From contig CAZQCF010000018.1 of assembly GCA_964592235.1 (NCBI GenBank), positions 1-64,000 on the forward strand: a stretch of DNA of 64,000 nucleotides. Reading direction: 5' to 3'. This DNA is from PLA3 sp964592235 (GTDB lineage: Bacteria; Planctomycetota; Phycisphaerae; UBA1845; UTPLA1). This document shows, one piece after another, positions 43,108 to 51,074 of the stretch. Positions within the stretch are counted from its first letter, which is position 1. Every line of letters begins with the position of its first letter. The notes under the pieces were generated by a model, which made no database searches, was not told where the DNA came from, and was given only the letters and a program-made list of their open reading frames with translations. A program made the translations under genes and the position numbers.

Positions 43108-44004
43108 GTGAGCGGGACGACCAAGCCAATTATCGGCCTGATCGGCGGGACGGGCCTCGGGAAAGCGCTCGAGGCCGAAGTGCGCGGTCAGTCCGTTGAT
43201 GTCGATACGCCGTTCGGAAAGCCCAGCGGGCCCATTGTTCGGGGGCAGTGGGAGGGGGCCGAAATCGCATTCATCGCGCGACATGGGCCGGGTCATGTTT
43301 TTTCCCCGACAGCCGTGCCCTATCGTGCGAACCTCTACGCGCTCAAGTCAGTGGGTGTGACGCACATCATTGCAAGTGGGGCGACGGGGAGCCTGCGCGA
43401 GGAAATTCGCCCGCGCGATCTGGTCGTCGTCGACCAGGTCATTGATCGCACAAGCCGCCGGGCGTCGACTTACTTTGATGAACCGGGCCTCGTGGCACAC
43501 GTCGATTTCTCCGAACCGTTCTGCCCGCGACTTCGGAAGGCCCTTCTTGAATCCGCCAACGATGCCGATGTCACGGTGCATGACGGCGGCACCTACGTTT
43601 GCATGGAGGGGCCGGCCTTCTCAACCGTCGCCGAGAGCCGAATGCACCGGTCGTGGGGCGGCGATCTCATCGGCATGACATGCATGCCGGAGGCAAAGTT
43701 GGCGCGCGAAGCGGAAATGTGCTACGCCCTGATCGCGCTGCCGACCGATTACGACTGCTGGCGTCCGCACGATTCGAGCGTGAGCAAGACGGCGCTGATC
43801 CAGGAGATCTTGCATAACGTGGAAGAAGCGACGGCGCGATGCATCGCCCTGATCCGTTCGACACTCGGTGCGATGGCGCACCGCAGCGTGCCGCCGTGCG
43901 AATGCCATAACGCGCTGGAGTCATCCATCTGGACCCATCGCGAGAGCGTCACCAAAGCCACGCGCGATCGTTTGGGATTTCTCATCAGCAAGTACATCAA
44001 GTAA
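43108..44004 (+). CDS. S-methyl-5'-thioadenosine/purine nucleoside phosphorylase
   Basis: 298 residues from a GTG with GGAGG 8 bases upstream. The phosphate-binding IGGTGLGK, RHGPGH, purine-site ASGATGSLREEI, VCMEGPAFSTVAESR and the GMTCMPEAKLAREAEM loop match the MTAP branch of PNP family phosphorylases. It splits methylthioadenosine into adenine and methylthioribose-1-phosphate for methionine and purine salvage. Sequence alone cannot separate MTA from inosine specificity with certainty. Confidence 0.88.
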   Translation: MSGTTKPIIGLIGGTGLGKALEAEVRGQSVDVDTPFGKPSGPIVRGQWEGAEIAFIARHGPGHVFSPTAVPYRANLYALKSVGVTHIIASGATGSLREEIRPRDLVVVDQVIDRTSRRASTYFDEPGLVAHVDFSEPFCPRLRKALLESANDADVTVHDGGTYVCMEGPAFSTVAESRMHRSWGGDLIGMTCMPEAKLAREAEMCYALIALPTDYDCWRPHDSSVSKTALIQEILHNVEEATARCIALIRSTLGAMAHRSVPPCECHNALESSIWTHRESVTKATRDRLGFLISKYIK

Positions 44005-44008
44005 CCCA

Positions 44009-44566
44009 ATGGGCGAATCATCACCTTCACCGTCGAGCCGTGACGCGGCGCATCCATCGGGCCATTCCCCTCCGCGAACGACTGCACAGAGCATGCTGCT
44101 CTTTATCGGTTCGCTGGCGTACGTGGGGTTCGTGCCGATCGCATCGGGCACCGTCGCCGTGGCCGTCGTGGGAATCCCGCTTTACCTGCTGCTGGTCGGC
44201 GTACTGAAGTTGCCGTGGGTGCCGTATGTCGGGTTCGTGGGAGCATTCACGCTCGTCTCCATCTGGATCGCCGGAGCGACGGATCGCATTTTGAATGAGC
44301 AGGACAGCAAGCGAAACGTCATTGACGAAATACCCGGCTTCCTGATCGCGCTGGTGGGGTTGCCGGTGACGTGGCAGCTCATCGTAGCGGCGTTCTTTCT
44401 CGAACGAGCAATCGACATTGCGAAGGTCTGGCCGGCAAACTGGATCGAGCGGCACGTTCCCGGCGGCTGGGGCGTGGTGCTGGATGACGTGGTAGCGGGG
44501 CTGTACACGCTGGCGATTCTGCACGCGGGAGCGAGGTGGGCACCGGGCTGGCTGGGCCTGGCATGA
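44009..44566 (+). CDS. pgpA: Phosphatidylglycerophosphatase A
   Basis: 185 residues with four hydrophobic segments. Family motifs are GTVAVAVVG, DEIPGFLIAL, FFLERAIDIAKVWPANWIE and GGWGVVLDDVVAGLY. It dephosphorylates phosphatidylglycerophosphate to phosphatidylglycerol in the membrane. The ATG is 4 bases after the phosphorylase stop. The usual FR-x-FD-x-x-KP motif reads ERAIDIAKVWP here, so the residue before the Asp differs. Confidence 0.82.
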   Translation: MGESSPSPSSRDAAHPSGHSPPRTTAQSMLLFIGSLAYVGFVPIASGTVAVAVVGIPLYLLLVGVLKLPWVPYVGFVGAFTLVSIWIAGATDRILNEQDSKRNVIDEIPGFLIALVGLPVTWQLIVAAFFLERAIDIAKVWPANWIERHVPGGWGVVLDDVVAGLYTLAILHAGARWAPGWLGLA

Positions 44567-44601
44567 AAAAACCCGTGCCGCGCCAGTGGCACGACACGGG
44601 T
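44566..44601 (-). terminator. Strong minus-strand intrinsic terminator
   Basis: Read on the minus strand, ACCCGTG (44601-44595) pairs with CACGGGT (44577-44571), with an inner GTGCC/GGCAC pairing, and is followed by TTTTTT. The plus strand has no T tract after it. It ends the candidate 6S-like RNA transcript. Confidence 0.7.
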
Positions 44602-44635
44602 GAATTCAAAAGCAGGCGTGCTCCGTCGCAATGCC

Positions 44636-44806
44636 GTTCGAAGGCGTTGTCTCTTGAACCCCTTGCAAAAGGGGGGAGTCTTGCGGGCTGCCCAGGCCGC
44701 TTCGTCGAATACGATCCAGCGAAGTTCGCCCGGTGCAGGCCACGATCGCGCGACCCCCAGTGTTCAAGCATATCGGTTCAAGGAAACGGTGCCTCCGTGT
44801 TCGAAC
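44636..44806 (-). ncRNA. Candidate 6S-like regulatory RNA
   Basis: No plausible gene covers this 171-base stretch, but its two ends pair over a long distance: GTTCGAA (44806-44800) with TTCGAAC, then GGC with GCC, then CTTGAACC (44782-44775) with GGTTCAAG, separated by internal loops. Inside, a run of G pairs with a run of C and a terminal stem carries GCTTCG repeats. A long imperfect rod of about 180 bases with internal bubbles, with its own promoter (44836-44864) and terminator (44566-44601), is the design of 6S RNA, which binds housekeeping RNA polymerase. I cannot confirm the consensus central bubble. The 44567-44976 gap holds nothing else. Confidence 0.42.
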
Positions 44807-44835
44807 ATGACAGAAACACAAACCATGCTGATATA

Positions 44836-44864
44836 CTCATAGCACAGTCGCCGGCGCAATGCAA
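44836..44864 (-). promoter_or_regulatory. Promoter for the candidate 6S-like RNA
   Basis: On the minus strand TTGCAT (44864-44859), a 17-base spacer and TATGAG (44841-44836). The start site would be near 44829, about 23 bases before the outer stem of the RNA. Confidence 0.45.
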
Positions 44865-44976
44865 CCGCCAACCGCGTTCGCACCTCGAAAATTCGCGCGG
44901 CGCAAATCGGACACAAACAAGAATTCGTGCCGAACGCGCTTGACTTTCTGAAAACGCGAGTTTGAGAGTCGCCCGA

Positions 44977-45543
44977 TCAGCCGCCCTTCTTCGCGCTCGG
45001 GCCGGTCTCGAAGATCGACTGCGTGCGAAGAATGCGCCACTCGCCGGGGAAGGCGTGGTACGCGTGAATGTGCAGTTCGGTCGCGCGCGTCTCGTAATCA
45101 ATGAAGCTGAACGGCTCGAGGCCGTTGCTCGCCCACTGTTCGTACGGGACGTACAGACCCTTCTGCTTCGCGTAGCGGACCAGGTCGCGATACGTTGTGC
45201 GGAAGATGTGCTCCGTCATCTCTTCGACCTGGCTGCTGAAAATGTACCGCATGTTGTCGTTGAAGCGGTACTGGAAATCTCGCTCGCCACGGAAGCGGAA
45301 CTGCGTGACGAGGTTGCGCTCGGTCAAGAGATCATTGGGCGGGGAGGTCAGCTCCGTCACCATCGTGCCGTTGCTCTGCAACGTTACAAGGTGGCTCAAG
45401 CCGACGATCCAGATGTCCGCCTGGAAGTTCCCATACTTGATGTGCTTGTCCAGGTAAATGTGGAAAAGCTCGGGATGGAGCGCCCGGCGATACAGATAGA
45501 AGTTCAGATCGGTGCTGCGTTGTTTCGTAAGGCCAAGTTCCAA
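44977..45543 (-). CDS. Conserved hypothetical protein
   Basis: 188 residues, soluble, without signal peptide or membrane segment. It contains RRALHPELFHIYLDKHIKYGNFQADIW, WIVGLSHLVTLQ, FRGERDFQYRFNDNMRY and LHIHAYHAFPGEW, with many conserved-looking aromatic and His residues. It may belong to the DUF2617 group, but I am not certain. It has its own promoter at 45613-45642 and lies upstream of the candidate 6S-like RNA on the same strand. Confidence 0.65.
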   Translation of the reverse strand: MELGLTKQRSTDLNFYLYRRALHPELFHIYLDKHIKYGNFQADIWIVGLSHLVTLQSNGTMVTELTSPPNDLLTERNLVTQFRFRGERDFQYRFNDNMRYIFSSQVEEMTEHIFRTTYRDLVRYAKQKGLYVPYEQWASNGLEPFSFIDYETRATELHIHAYHAFPGEWRILRTQSIFETGPSAKKGG

Positions 45544-45612
45544 GGGCGTCTCCCTAGCGCTATGTGTGGGCGATCCATGATGTTAGCATCCGGCCGAATC
45601 ATGGTTGACACC

Positions 45613-45642
45613 ATTATATCCGTGTGAATTACGCTTTCGCAA
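45613..45642 (-). promoter_or_regulatory. Minus-strand promoter for the conserved hypothetical
   Basis: On the minus strand TTGCGA (45642-45637), an 18-base spacer and a perfect TATAAT (45618-45613). Transcription would start about 60 bases before the gene. The rest of the 45544-45892 gap shows no clear element for nadA. Confidence 0.5.
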
Positions 45643-45892
45643 CGAAAATGTTCACCGAATTGAAAGGCCCTAACCTTCGGCCAATGCCAGACTTGGCAGG
45701 CCGTGATTCGCCTGTGAGTTGGAACGGTTAAGGTAACAGGCTTTGTGGCCGAATTGATCGAATTTCATTCAACGCCCGAATGACGGCAGGCAAAACGAAT
45801 TTGTTGACTCAACTTCATCGCAAGAAGGCACGGGTCGTTTCATAACCGCGCCGCGCCTCCTAGAATGCCACTGAAAGGGCCAGAATCCAGCC

Positions 45893-47044
45893 ATGCTCTA
45901 CCAGCCTCCGCTCCCGCCGCGATACGCCGCTTACTCGCAAGATGAGTTGCGCAGGCGAATCGCTGATCGGAAGGCTGAATTCGGCCACCGACTTGTTATC
46001 CTAGGGCATCACTATCAGCAGGACGACGTCATTGAGTTCGCCGACTTTACCGGCGACAGCTTCAAGCTTTCGCAACTCGCCGCCGCACAAGAGGATGCGG
46101 AGTTTGTCGTCTTCTGCGGCGTTCACTTCATGGCCGAATCGGCCGACGTCCTGACCGACGAGCACGTGAAAGTGATCCTGCCAGATCTTTCCGCCGGATG
46201 CAGCATGGCGGACATGGCAGGTATTGAACAAGTCGAGGACGCATGGGCCTGGCTGTCCAGTGTGACCGACGCGACGATCGTCCCGATCACTTACGTCAAT
46301 TCATCGGCGGCCGTGAAGGGCTTTGTGGGCGGCCACGGAGGAGCCTGTTGCACAAGCTCCAATGCACGGGCCGTGCTCGAATGGGCATTGGGGGACGCCG
46401 CGCCAGCCGCACCGGACCCGAATCGCAAGGTCATCTTCCTGCCCGATCAGCACTTGGGCCGCAACACGGCCCACGACATGGGCTGGCCGCTGGAGAGCAT
46501 GGTTGTGTATGACCCGAAGCAGCCGCAGGGGGGGCTGACGGCAGATCAGGTCCGCGCGGCGACGTTTCTGCTGTGGAAGGGCCATTGCAGCGTGCATCAG
46601 TTGTTCACGGCCAAGCAAGTGGATGAGATTCGCGCGGCGGACCCGGCGTACAAAGTTATTGTCCATCCCGAGTGCGACTGGTCGGTGGTGCAGAAGGCCG
46701 ATCTCGCGGGCAGCACGGAGTTTATCTTGAAGACAATTGACGCAGCGCCGGCGGGAAGCAAGTGGGCCGTGGGCACGGAGGTGCATCTGGTGCATCGGCT
46801 GGCGAAGAAGTACGAAGGCGTGAAGACGGTGCGGCTGCTGGCGGGGATTCAGTGCCTGTGTACGACGATGTATCGGATTGACTTGAAGCATCTCCTGTTC
46901 GCGCTGGACGAGCTGGCGGCCGGGCGGCTGACGAATCAGATTCGCGTTGATGCCGAGACGCGGACGCTGGCGCGGCTGGCGCTGGATCGAATGCTGTCGC
47001 TAATCGGGACGGGGAATGCGAAGGTGGCGGCGGCGGTGGATTAG
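45893..47044 (+). CDS. nadA: Quinolinate synthase A
   Basis: 383 residues. NadA triplicated-domain features are visible: ILGHHYQQDDVIEFADFTGDS, VFCGVHFMAES, SAGCSMAD, YVNSSAAVK, PDQHLGRNTA, HPECDWSVV and IQCLCTTMYR. The three [4Fe-4S] Cys ligands are in SAGCS, HPEC and the QCLC segment. It condenses iminoaspartate with dihydroxyacetone phosphate to quinolinate for NAD synthesis. nadB and nadC are not in the window. Confidence 0.94.
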   Translation: MLYQPPLPPRYAAYSQDELRRRIADRKAEFGHRLVILGHHYQQDDVIEFADFTGDSFKLSQLAAAQEDAEFVVFCGVHFMAESADVLTDEHVKVILPDLSAGCSMADMAGIEQVEDAWAWLSSVTDATIVPITYVNSSAAVKGFVGGHGGACCTSSNARAVLEWALGDAAPAAPDPNRKVIFLPDQHLGRNTAHDMGWPLESMVVYDPKQPQGGLTADQVRAATFLLWKGHCSVHQLFTAKQVDEIRAADPAYKVIVHPECDWSVVQKADLAGSTEFILKTIDAAPAGSKWAVGTEVHLVHRLAKKYEGVKTVRLLAGIQCLCTTMYRIDLKHLLFALDELAAGRLTNQIRVDAETRTLARLALDRMLSLIGTGNAKVAAAVD

Positions 47045-47228
47045 CGTCGCGCGGTCCGAGCCGGGCCAGTTATGGCCCGGAATCATGTTCGATTCATCGC
47101 GCAATGATTTGACAGTTGTCGAGGCGTATTGCATTCCGCCGCATGGCTGCGGCGGCTCGGAAGGCGATCAGAGTCCCAGGGGCGATCAATCAAATTCGCA
47201 GAATTCGTGCGCTGCCTAAGCGCTTCTC

Positions 47229-47255
47229 GGCGCTCCCTAACGGTCGCGGCTCGGA
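47229..47255 (-). repeat. Dispersed repeat copy A
   Basis: Reverse complement matches the repeat family with core GAGCCGCGACCGTTAGGG. Other copies are at 50980, 52803, 63470 and 63680. This copy runs directly into the 15-bp tandem repeats. Confidence 0.7.
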
Positions 47256-47320
47256 TTTGCGCGGCTCGGATTTGCGCGGCTCGGATTTGCGCGGGGCGGA
47301 TTGTGGCGGCTCGGATTGGC
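47246..47320 (+). repeat. 15-bp tandem repeat, five units
   Basis: Three exact units of GCGGCTCGGATTTGC (47246-47290) are followed by two variant units to 47320. The first ten bases of the unit are the end of dispersed repeat copy A. In one frame it would read GSDLR repeats, but no credible gene surrounds it. The remaining 47045-47343 gap has nothing else. Confidence 0.85.
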
Positions 47321-47343
47321 GCGGAGCAGTCTATACCGCTACG

Positions 47344-48162
47344 TCATGACGCCGGAGATTCTCTCCAGTTTCGAATCTTGACGGCCGGGACGCCGGACCA
47401 GTATTCGTTCGGCCCGATGATGGTGTAGGGCGCGACGATGGAACCAGCGGCGACGATGGCGCCTTTCTTGATGTGCGCGCCGCCGAAGACGATCGAGTTC
47501 GCGCCGACCAGCACGTCATCCTCGATCACGGTCTTGCGGATCGCGACCATGTCAGGCACCTGGATGTGGCCGGCGAGCGTGGCGTTGGAACCGATGACGA
47601 CGTTCTTGCCGATTTCGACGTAGGACGGATCGAGGCAGAGCGGATCGGTGACGTTGGTCGATTGCGTCCTGGGACCAAACAGCGGGACGTACAGCCAGCG
47701 GAGCGGAGGAATCGCCGAGAAGTGATAGACGAGAAACGCGGGGAAGGGGGCCTCGTACCGCGCCTTGGTCAGGACCCCGAGGAAGCACGCATACACAAGC
47801 TGCCGCGCGCGGGGGTCGGTCATCTTCAGCGGGCGGTTCGTGGGATAGACGCCGGTGCGCGGCGTGGGGATCAACAGGCGCAGCACGATCAGCTCAACCA
47901 CGTAGACCATGTTGAACAGGATGATCCAGTTCGAAATCGTCATCGCCCATTGCCACGCATCGCCAAACGAAGCGCCCTGCAACGGAAGGCTCTTCCACAA
48001 TCCCAGGCGCGAAAACACGGTACAAGTGATCGCCAGGGCCATCCCCCAGAGTTGCAATCGAACCATCATGTCGAGGATCAGGAAGAACTGAAGCCCGACG
48101 TTCATGTTCATGGGCGGCGGCTGGTTCGCGGCGACGGACGGTGAGGAAGGGGCGGCACTCAC
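47344..48162 (-). CDS. Membrane protein with C-terminal left-handed beta-helix acyltransferase domain
   Basis: 272 residues from a GTG at 48162 with GGGAG 8 bases upstream. The N-terminal half has two to three membrane helices (about 25-50, 78-105). From about residue 175, hexapeptide repeats appear (VEIGKNVVIGSNATLAGHI, VIEDDVLVGANSIVFGGAHI, GAIVAAGSIVAPYTIIGPNEYWSGVPAVKI), the trimeric LbetaH fold of O-acyltransferases. It probably acetylates a surface sugar or related substrate at the membrane. A longer frame to 48258 lacks support. Confidence 0.78.
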   Translation of the reverse strand: MSAAPSSPSVAANQPPPMNMNVGLQFFLILDMMVRLQLWGMALAITCTVFSRLGLWKSLPLQGASFGDAWQWAMTISNWIILFNMVYVVELIVLRLLIPTPRTGVYPTNRPLKMTDPRARQLVYACFLGVLTKARYEAPFPAFLVYHFSAIPPLRWLYVPLFGPRTQSTNVTDPLCLDPSYVEIGKNVVIGSNATLAGHIQVPDMVAIRKTVIEDDVLVGANSIVFGGAHIKKGAIVAAGSIVAPYTIIGPNEYWSGVPAVKIRNWRESPAS

Positions 48163-48300
48163 AGGCAATTCTCCCAATGATTGGCGCAGAAGCATGACCG
48201 GACGCGCGTGCGGCCGATGAGCGGGAGCATGATGAGCGACGCGACGGGGCGTTGGCAAGCGAAGCGGAATTGACTTGGCGCGTCTGTGGAACGACGCGAA

Positions 48301-49101
48301 TCAGGCCGAGCCGGATCGGCGGGCGAGCCGGCGTAGCAGGGCCGTGGCTTCGCGCTGGGGCCGCTGGGAGTTTGCCTGGAGCCAGCGGACGGCGTGATCG
48401 GCGATGTCGGGATCGAACTGCTGGCCTCGGCCGTCGATGAGTTGAGTGATGGTTCGTTCAACCGGGAAGGCGGCCTTGTAGGTGCGCGGCGAGGCCATGG
48501 CATCGACGGCGTCAGCGACGTGGAGAATGCGCGCGCCCAGAGGGATCTGATCGCCACGCAGGCCGGCGGGGTAGCCTTTCCCGTTATACCACTCATGATG
48601 ATGCAGGACGAGCGGGCGCACGCGATTGAGAAAGCTGACGGGCTTGAGGATGGCGGCGCCGATGACGGCGTGCTCCTTCATGAGACTGTATTCCACGTCG
48701 GTGAGCGGTCCGGGCTTGGTCAGGATGGAGTCGGGTAGGCCGATCTTGCCGACGTCGTGAAGCATGGCGGCGATCTTGACGAGTTCGCAGTCTTTGTCAG
48801 AGAGACCGATCGCCTCGGCCAGCGCTTCGGCATAACTGGAAACGTTCAGTGAGTGATGTCGCGTATAGGGGTCTTTGGCCTCGACGGCGCCCACAAGGGC
48901 CATGATGCTGTCCACGTGGGCGTGCTGAAGTCTTCGCTGCAGGCGCGTCACGCGGCGGTTGAGCAGGTGAATGAGATGGGCCGAGTCGGCCGGGCCGGTG
49001 TGAATCAGCTCGGCGCGGGTAAGCGTCTGACTGCGAAGAATCGCGGGTCGCCAGCGTCGGCCGGGGGCGGTCAACACGGAATCGGCATCCGGCAGGGTCA
49101 T
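48301..49101 (-). CDS. HD-GYP domain phosphodiesterase
   Basis: 266 residues with AGGA before the ATG. The HD motif is in MLHDVGKIGLPD and the GYP motif in HHHEWYNGKGYPAGLRG, followed by IPLGARILHVADAVDAM. Such domains degrade cyclic di-GMP. The N-terminal 85 residues have no receiver or PAS domain that I recognise, but include a short helix-rich segment. It lies 138 bases upstream of the acyltransferase on the same strand. Confidence 0.88.
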   Translation of the reverse strand: MTLPDADSVLTAPGRRWRPAILRSQTLTRAELIHTGPADSAHLIHLLNRRVTRLQRRLQHAHVDSIMALVGAVEAKDPYTRHHSLNVSSYAEALAEAIGLSDKDCELVKIAAMLHDVGKIGLPDSILTKPGPLTDVEYSLMKEHAVIGAAILKPVSFLNRVRPLVLHHHEWYNGKGYPAGLRGDQIPLGARILHVADAVDAMASPRTYKAAFPVERTITQLIDGRGQQFDPDIADHAVRWLQANSQRPQREATALLRRLARRSGSA

Positions 49102-49324
49102 CGGTTATCCTGTCGCACGATTGCGGCTTCCCACGTTGCGTCGCGCAGGGCGACGACGGGGCACAGATCGGATTGAGCGCGATATGGCCTTTAGCAAGGG
49201 AATGGAGGGAACGTCCGGTGCGATAAGTACAGCGGTCCGCCCCGAGACGCAGGAAATGCCATACAAGTGTATATATAAAGTTCTCGGGTCGGTCCGCTCG
49301 ACCGGGAAACGAGGATAATCAGGC

Positions 49325-50530
49325 TTGAGCGGGCGAACTCGACGGATTCTCGGTCTGAACAGCGGCACCAGCGCCGATGGCGTGGACGCCGTGGTCTGCG
49401 AAGTATCGGGCCGGGGCGAAGGGATGAAGGTCCGACTTCTGGGCCATCAGCACCGGGCGTATCGGCCCGCCTTGCGGCGCAGGCTGCTGGCTGCGATGGC
49501 GCCTGCTGCCACGCGGACGGAAGAATTGTGCCGACTGCATCGCGAAGTCGGGCTGGTGTTTGCCGAGGCGGCGCGGGCAGTCGTGCGTCGAATCGGGCTT
49601 CGCCGAATCGATCTGATCGGCTCGCACGGCCAGACGATTTGCCATCTGCCGCCGGGGAGCGGCGTCACCCGGGGCGGGCCGAGCGCGACGCTTCAGATCG
49701 GCGACGCCGCGACGATCGCGCATGCGGTTGGCTCGCCCGTGGTGAGCGATTTTCGATCGGGGGACATCGCGGTCGGGGGGCAGGGCGCGCCGCTGGTGCC
49801 GTGGACCGATTGGGTCCTTTTTCACCACGCGCGGCGTACGCGAATTGTTCAGAACATCGGCGGCATCGCCAACCTGACGTATCTGCGCGCCGGCGGCGGT
49901 CCCGATCGCGTGATCGCCTTTGACACCGGGCCGGGCATGATGGTGGTCGACGCACTGGTGCGCCATTTCTCGCGCGGGCGGAAGTCGTTCGACGCCGGCG
50001 GTCGCACGGCGGCATCCGGGCAGATCGACGCGAAGCTGGCGCTGGACATGACGCCGCAGGAAGAATTGATTCGAATCCCGCCGCGGAGTTTCGGGCGCGA
50101 GGAATTCGGCGCGGCTTATGTCGAGCAATTGTTGAAAAAGCACGCGCGGCGCGGGTTGCCTGCGGCGGATTGGCTGGCGACAGCGACGGACGCAACGGCC
50201 GCGGCGATCTGGTTGAGTTACATCATGCACCTGCCGCTGAAGCGGCGCGGGCCGTGCGTAAATGAGATCATTCTGTGCGGCGGCGGGGCGAGAAACACGA
50301 CACTGGTAAACATGCTAAAGCGGTATCTGTCGATGGATGACCGGTTAGCCGGCGCGAGGGTGTGTGATATCGCGGATTATGGAATCTCTGACGCGGCCAA
50401 GGAGAGCGTCTCGTTCGCGATGCTGGCGGCGGCGCGGGTGGACGGCGTTCCGGTGAATCTGCGTCGCGTGACGGGCGCGAGGCGGCGTGTGCTGCTGGGT
50501 CAGGTGTACGAACCGGGAGCCGCGCGATGA
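49325..50530 (+). CDS. anmK: Anhydro-N-acetylmuramic acid kinase
   Basis: 401 residues from a TTG with GAGGA upstream. The ASKHA-fold ATP site LGLNSGTSADGVDAVV, SHGQTICHLP, FRSGDIAVGGQGAPLVP, NIGGIANLTYL and FDTGPGMMVVDAL match AnmK, and LCGGGARNTTLVNML is the C-terminal adenosine site. It phosphorylates and opens 1,6-anhydro-MurNAc to MurNAc-6-P, the substrate of the MurQ encoded downstream. Its last 306 bases are part of an exact 380-bp tandem duplication, but this copy is complete. Confidence 0.93.
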   Translation: MSGRTRRILGLNSGTSADGVDAVVCEVSGRGEGMKVRLLGHQHRAYRPALRRRLLAAMAPAATRTEELCRLHREVGLVFAEAARAVVRRIGLRRIDLIGSHGQTICHLPPGSGVTRGGPSATLQIGDAATIAHAVGSPVVSDFRSGDIAVGGQGAPLVPWTDWVLFHHARRTRIVQNIGGIANLTYLRAGGGPDRVIAFDTGPGMMVVDALVRHFSRGRKSFDAGGRTAASGQIDAKLALDMTPQEELIRIPPRSFGREEFGAAYVEQLLKKHARRGLPAADWLATATDATAAAIWLSYIMHLPLKRRGPCVNEIILCGGGARNTTLVNMLKRYLSMDDRLAGARVCDIADYGISDAAKESVSFAMLAAARVDGVPVNLRRVTGARRRVLLGQVYEPGAAR

Positions 50531-50984
50531 CTCGACGAAAGGCGAGCCGGGGCGCATCGCGCAAACGAGCCGCGACTTCAGATCGAAGCGCCGTGCCTAT
50601 CCGAATGCACCTGCCGCTGAAGCGGCGCGGGCCGTGCGTAAATGAGATCATTCTGTGCGGCGGCGGGGCGAGAAACACGACACTGGTAAACATGCTAAAG
50701 CGGTATCTGTCGATGGATGACCGGTTAGCCGGCGCGAGGGTGTGTGATATCGCGGATTATGGAATCTCTGACGCGGCCAAGGAGAGCGTCTCGTTCGCGA
50801 TGCTGGCGGCGGCGCGGGTGGACGGCGTTCCGGTGAATCTGCGTCGCGTGACGGGCGCGAGGCGGCGTGTGCTGCTGGGTCAGGTGTACGAACCGGGAGC
50901 CGCGCGATGACTCGACGAAAGGCGAGCCGGGGCGCATCGCGCAAACGAGCCGCGACTTCAGATCGAAGCGCCGTGCCTATCCGA
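50225..50984 (+). repeat. Exact 380-bp tandem duplication (two units)
   Basis: Bases 50225-50604 and 50605-50984 appear identical throughout. Each unit holds the 3' third of anmK, its stop codon and the following 74 bases. The second unit ends where dispersed repeat copy B begins. With no base differences the event is very recent, or it is an assembly error. Confidence 0.92.
50527..50910 (+). pseudogene. Chimeric partial anmK copy created by the duplication
   Basis: The second copy of the anmK 3' end is shifted by 380 bases (not a multiple of 3) and becomes fused in frame to the 26-residue segment that follows anmK (starting MTRRKASRGASRKR). The 127-residue product would lack the ATP-binding N-terminal domain of AnmK. 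Its stop overlaps the next ATG exactly as the first copy does. It is almost certainly non-functional. Confidence 0.8.
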
Positions 50985-51006
50985 GCCGCGACCATAAGGG
51001 AGCGCC
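50980..51006 (+). repeat. Dispersed repeat copy B
   Basis: Core GAGCCGCGACCATAAGGG, one base different from copy C in that stretch. It lies between the anmK duplication and the murQ start, within an in-frame but doubtful extension of murQ. Confidence 0.7.
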
Positions 51007-51074
51007 GAGTTCCGCTGAAACGCAGCGCAACAAGTCGCCTTGGCGTATTCAAGCATCAGCAGCGCGGGCATCTG

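Noticed and set aside
44606..44821. A 71-codon minus-strand open frame in the region of the candidate 6S-like RNA.
   Set aside because: It has no ribosome site or protein-like pattern and spans the paired ends of the RNA.
47246..47320. Direct repeats considered as a CRISPR array or a pentapeptide-repeat gene.
   Set aside because: The 15-bp units are contiguous with no spacers, no cas gene is present, and there is no credible start or conserved flanking protein.
50907..51074. An in-frame 56-codon N-terminal extension of murQ overlapping the duplicated anmK stop.
   Set aside because: It is basic and low-complexity, passes through a dispersed repeat, and is not part of the MurQ family. The overlap with the stop is retained only as a weak alternative.
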